From Apiospora phragmitis (Eukaryota; Ascomycota; Sordariomycetes; Amphisphaeriales; Apiosporaceae), in NCBI GenBank assembly GCA_038363925.1, contig JAQQWL010000015.1, positions 1,240,001-1,304,000 on the forward strand: 64,000 bases of DNA, written 5' to 3'. Both the position numbers and the translations under genes were made by a program. The notes beneath the pieces were generated by a model. It searched no databases and was not told the DNA's origin. It worked only from the letters and a program-made list of their open reading frames with translations. This document shows positions 60,190 to 64,000 of the stretch, piece by piece. Each line of letters begins with the position of its first letter. The stretch's first letter is position 1.

Positions 60190-60849
60190 CTCACGATCTT
60201 AGATCTTTAGCATGCGCTTACCTTGCGCCTATGCATATTGACTTCGATGTAGTTAGTATCAGCTAAATAGAGTCATCCACAACAAGTAATTTAGCGGATT
60301 TCACAGAATAATTCTCACAGTGGTCTGGCACGCATAACCGTGGGGTTGCTGCAAGGAGCCGCAGGAGATGATGCCCCCCTCACCGGTATCACTGGGCTCT
60401 GGCTTCCCCGGGCTTCGGATACCCCGGCCGCCGCACCCTGTCACGTTTCTGCTAGTACGCGCGTTGCACTTGTGTTATTCTTACCAGCTTACAAAGAAAT
60501 GTTAGCCTGTTGCTGATGCCTAACGCCGATGCTTAATCACTTTGATAGTGTAGAAGGGATTACAGTACGGTTTGCATTATTTGCACCTCTTGTCGGCGTT
60601 AATAACAAGTCCGAAGTCAGTGGAGTCAAGGTCGGGACAGGGCCAAAGCCGTCGAATCAAGGGGGGTTCCCAGAACTCCGAGAACTCCTTTTGGAATTGG
60701 GTGCAGATTGTTTCCCTCTCATTCTCTCCTGCGCAACAAGGTCCTTTTTAAGCCACGGAATCATTTACAAACCACGAGCTAGGACACTCGGATTGATCTC
60801 AGCCGCATATCCAATACAATTTCATATTTCAAAGACGACAATACACACC
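60190..60849. other. intergenic region and promoter of the second reductase
   Basis: No supported gene; a long open frame overlapping the reductase start is its 5' leader. Confidence 0.4.
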
Positions 60850-62212
60850 ATGCCGCGAATCCTTCTGACCGGTGGCAGCGGCTTTATTGCCGCCCATATA
60901 CTGGATACACTTTTGCAGCGGGGACACTCGGTCGTCACTACCGTCAGGTCAGGGATCAAGGGTCAACGCATCTTGGATGCTTATCCTGAAAACGCGGGCA
61001 GCACACTGGACTACGTGAATGTGGAAGACATAGAGCAGCCAGGGGGTAAGGGATTCTGCATACCCGAAAAGTTTAATACGAACACTAATGCAATCATCTA
61101 TGCGAACTTGAACTGTGCACAAGATGGTTAACATTTCTTGATTATAGCATTCGACAAGGCCGTTATCTCTGAGCCACCGTTCGATTTCGTCATCCACACC
61201 GCAAGCCCGTACCATTTCAAGTCGCAGGACAATCAGAAGGAATTACTGGGTCCAGGTACTATACACCTCCTAAAGTCAATCCCCCTGAAAACAGGGAAAG
61301 ACAGAAATATCAAGCGAAAAGTCAATCGGCATACTGACAAAGATCTATTGAACAGCTGTGAATGGCACCATTGGGCTATTGGAATCCATCGTCAAGAACG
61401 CGCCTAGTGTCAAACGTGTCGTCATCACATCTTCTTCGGCTGCCATATTGGATCCCAGCCAGCCCACCAAAGTCTACTCAGAGGCCGACTGGTGTCCAAT
61501 CACCAAAGAGCAGGCCCTGCTTGGCCCTGCTAACGGCTATCGAGCCAGCAAGACATTTGCCGTAAGCTAATACTCCAACTGCCACGCAGAAGAGTAGTAC
61601 CGCCATGCTAAGTCTTGGGTGTATAGGGAACGGGCCGCATGGGGAGTTCGTGGGGGCGAAGGAGCCCAATTTCACTTTGGCCGTGGTATGTAATAGTGTT
61701 CCTGTGGCGCAGGTGCTTTTCGGGATGATGCCTCGGCCAACTGACGAGTCCTCCCCGCTCTAGTGTAACCCGCCCCCTCGTTCTAGGCCCAGTGCTGCAT
61801 CACCTAGATTCACTCGCACAGCTCAACACCTCCAACCAGCGCATCCGCGACCTCATGACGGGCGCTGCCAGAGATGCCTGCCCGCCCACGGGCAACCACC
61901 TCTTCGTAGACGTACGGGACTTGGCCATGGGCCACGCGCTGGCCGCAGAGAGGCCCGATGCGGCAGGTCGGCGGTTCTTTATGGTGGGGGCCGCTTCTCC
62001 AACAAGGAGATCGCCGAGATCATGGCTGCCGAGTTCCCAGATCTGCAGTCGCGACTTCCCACTGGCAAGGCGCTGGAGCCGGGGATTATCCGAGCCAGGG
62101 CTCCTACGGTTTCGACAATAGTGTGAGCAAGAGGGTACTGGGCATGACTTACCGGCCCTTGCGTGAAAGTGTCGCGGATGCAGTGACGAGCTTGCAGCGG
62201 TTCCTAGCATAG
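60850..62212 (+). pseudogene. NAD(P)-dependent reductase, DFR-like, with several indels
   Basis: Extended SDR like the one at 43.5-44.7 kb. Rossmann motif LLTGGSGFIAAHILD, VIHTASPYHF, VVITSSSAAIL, catalytic YRASK, an NPP-type block after the fourth intron, and a C-terminal DAVTSLQRFLA. Exons at 60850-61045, 61148-61255 and 61356-61561 join in phase. The rest (61627-61685 and 61764-62212) holds at least four length changes in homopolymers: G run 61641-61644, C run 61773-61777, G run 61986-61990 and G run 62081-62084. As given, the gene cannot encode the full enzyme. Confidence 0.8.
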
Positions 62213-63179
62213 ATCTATCCTGTTTCTCAACTGTTGCTCTGTATGTGTAAGTTGAGTAACCTGATTGGCGGTGGGTAGCAGAGACAGACAAAATTACAAA
62301 TCCTGATCTTGCCTCTGCCCGTCGGCCCTATCTTCATTTTTATTATCTCCTGAACCGAAAACGGTATCGTTTGATTGGTCAACTACCTAGGTAAACCAGA
62401 ATGCGGTACCTGCCGGCGGCGAACGAACATTTCAAAGGTAAGGTGGTAAGGTGTGCTGTTTAATTGGTTAAGAACAGCTTCTCCACTCTCTGGGTTCTTT
62501 TCTGTTTCTGGCGGTCCAGGCGGTAGGTAGAGAAGCAAAGAACCTAGTGGGAGGAGCCTCAAGATTTTTGGGAGGCAGGCACGAACACGCGCTCATGGCG
62601 CTGGGAATAAATGGTCGGATGACCCGTTCCGGAATGGGCTCATCATTTTCTAGCATGAATAATAAACTTTCCATTTTGTTGGAAGGTTTCTTGAGAGTTT
62701 GAAAGACATCGTATATGAGGGTTATGACGGCTTCTTTTTTGAGTTTGTATATTAGAGGGCCACTTTCAATGTTACGACGTAGTACTGGGTTAGCCTAGTC
62801 TGCCTAATCTTCTGGAAAGGAAGGACGACACGAATAAGCTTTCCACGGATCTCCGAAATAGCCCAAACAAGCAAGATCGTGTGCGACGGTCCGTTGCAGG
62901 TGCAGGCGGGATCGAACCATGGCTCGTCAAGGGAGTGCAGGGAATAGGGAATGCGAATCTGGCAACCTCAAGCGTTTCGATCCGGAGCCTGAAGACGAAA
63001 ACTCCGTGGCCTTCCAAAGTTGCTTCCGCGGTACTCCGCAGCCCGGCAACGGTCCCCAGTCCCATGTATGGATATTTAAGAATATATTAACCTACTACTG
63101 CTGATAATAAACTTAATTGTCCATCTGAGAGGTAACGACAACTGCTTCCTGTGATATCATAAGGTTAATAATTGTGATC
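62213..63179. other. intergenic region, no gene seen
   Basis: Spacer and promoter of the FAD oxidase gene. No coding region or RNA gene supported. Confidence 0.45.
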
Positions 63180-64000
63180 ATGACTTGTCTAGCGACGTTA
63201 CGACGCGCCGTTGTGCTTTGTTGTGCCTTGCTGCAGCACTCGGTTGCATTGACAGCAGCCGCCAACAATACCGAAACATGCAAATGCAAATGCATACCAG
63301 GAGATGCATGCTGGCCCAGCGCACAGGATTGGACGGAATTCAATGCGACCATCGGCGGAAAGCTTGTCACGCCTTTTCAGCTTGCTGCTGTGTGCCATAA
63401 CCCCGGTTACGACGAGGCGGCTTGCGAGGTTATCCAGAGGGAATGGACCTCACCCTGGTTGCAGTTCGGGACCCTCTCTTTTCTTTCCTTTCCTTCTCTT
63501 CTTTTTCTTCATTCCCCATTCCCCACCCTCGTACTGCACCTCGTATATTCCACTTGCTGCTTTGGCCCCCTGTTTGGGGACATCTTGCTGACGGGCGGGA
63601 CCGTGCAGCGACGCATCCTCCTCTTCGCCCATGGCAGCAGCCGTCGCCAACACAACATGCAATCCTTTCACTTCTCGAGAGCTTCCCTGTGAGCTCGGCA
63701 ACACAATCACCTATTCCGTCAACGCCACCGACGCGTCGGACTTTTCCAAAGCGGTGCAGTTCGCTCGACGACGGAACATTCGCCTGGTGATCCGCAACAC
63801 TGGCCATGAGTCTGTAGACCCCCTCCCCCCCCCCCTTCCCCCACCTGCCCACTTCCTCCCCTCCTCCCCTGCCAGATGGCATCGTGGAGCTAGTAAGCAC
63901 ATATGTATGTAGTAGCATCGCAGCATCGCTTACACCTTCATCCGGCAGTTACCTTGGTAAATCGACGGGCAAGTGGGCCCTGTCCGTGTGGACCCATCAC
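63180..64000 (+). CDS. secreted BBE-type FAD-linked oxidase (PatO-like), partial
   Basis: Cut by the right end of the window. Exons 63180-63463, 63609-63809 and 63949 onward join in phase. A signal peptide (start MTCLATLRRAVVLCCALL) precedes CKCKCIPGDACWPSAQDW, a Cys-rich start typical of secreted fungal berberine-bridge-type oxidases, followed by TTCNPFTSRELPCELG, IRLVIRNTGHDYLGKSTG (FAD-binding, spanning the second intron) and WALSVWTHH. Isoamyl-alcohol-oxidase-like members such as PatO take part in 6-MSA-derived pathways. The intron at 63810-63948 holds a long C run. Confidence 0.88.

Noticed and set aside
62876..62990. Possible tRNA on the minus strand (a TTCGATC-like T-loop).
   Set aside because: The T-stem does not pair and no D-arm or acceptor stem can be placed upstream.
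41959..64000. Complete patulin cluster.
   Set aside because: Several patulin genes are not in the window, two extra reductases are present, and some genes are broken; only the early-step core is shared.

Overview
The window is genomic DNA of a filamentous ascomycete (Pezizomycotina). Short GT..AG introns with CTAAC-like branch sites, fungal-only families (class I hydrophobin, SAT4/rhodopsin membrane proteins, HET-NACHT receptor, fungal transcription-factor domain) and AT-rich islands with the signature of repeat-induced point mutation (RIP) all support this. The species cannot be fixed from the sequence.

Left part (1-33.7 kb) is loosely packed. It holds a secreted protein of unknown function (1.0-2.2 kb), a SAT4-family membrane protein (3.4-4.8 kb), a class I hydrophobin (6.3-6.9 kb), a Ser/Thr-rich secreted wall protein broken by two C-run frameshifts (10.2-12.0 kb) and a 2EXR-type protein (12.7-13.7 kb). 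A decayed patch follows: a HET-NACHT-WD40 pseudogene, a Tc1/mariner-type transposase relic, a relic of a fungal repetitive ORF family and a SAT4 pseudogene with an inverted internal piece. Then come a fungal transcription-factor-domain gene with one in-frame stop, an Old Yellow Enzyme, a metallophosphoesterase broken by a 25-bp tandem duplication plus an indel, and an unknown two-exon gene.

From 33.77 to 41.16 kb lies a strongly AT-rich, gene-free island. I resolve it into four RIP-degraded pogo/Fot1-like DNA transposons packed end to end: one (33.77-35.66), a second (35.66-39.33) that carries a third nested inside it (35.90-37.76), and a fourth (39.33-41.16) related to the second. Terminal inverted repeats can be seen for all four.

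The right part (41.9-64.0 kb, running off the window) is a biosynthetic gene cluster built round a 6-methylsalicylic acid synthase-type polyketide synthase. In order: a GPR1/FUN34/YaaH (PatA-like) transporter, a dihydroflavonol-reductase-like enzyme, the PKS, a cupin protein (PatJ-like), a CYP619-like P450, a PatG-like amidohydrolase (6-MSA decarboxylase type), a second CYP619-like P450, a second reductase and a secreted BBE-type FAD oxidase (PatO-like). The set matches the early steps of patulin/yanuthone-type pathways (6-MSA, then m-cresol, then ring and methyl hydroxylation). Two NAD(P)-dependent reductases appear here instead of the short-chain dehydrogenase known from those clusters, and no prenyltransferase, regulator or MFS pump is seen within the window.

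A striking general feature is the number of single-base frame breaks, many in G or C runs, in otherwise well preserved genes, including the PKS, both P450s and the second reductase. Either the assembly was not polished or the cluster is recently decayed; raw reads would decide. A foldback-like inverted repeat with a RIP-like core sits in the divergent PKS/cupin promoter.
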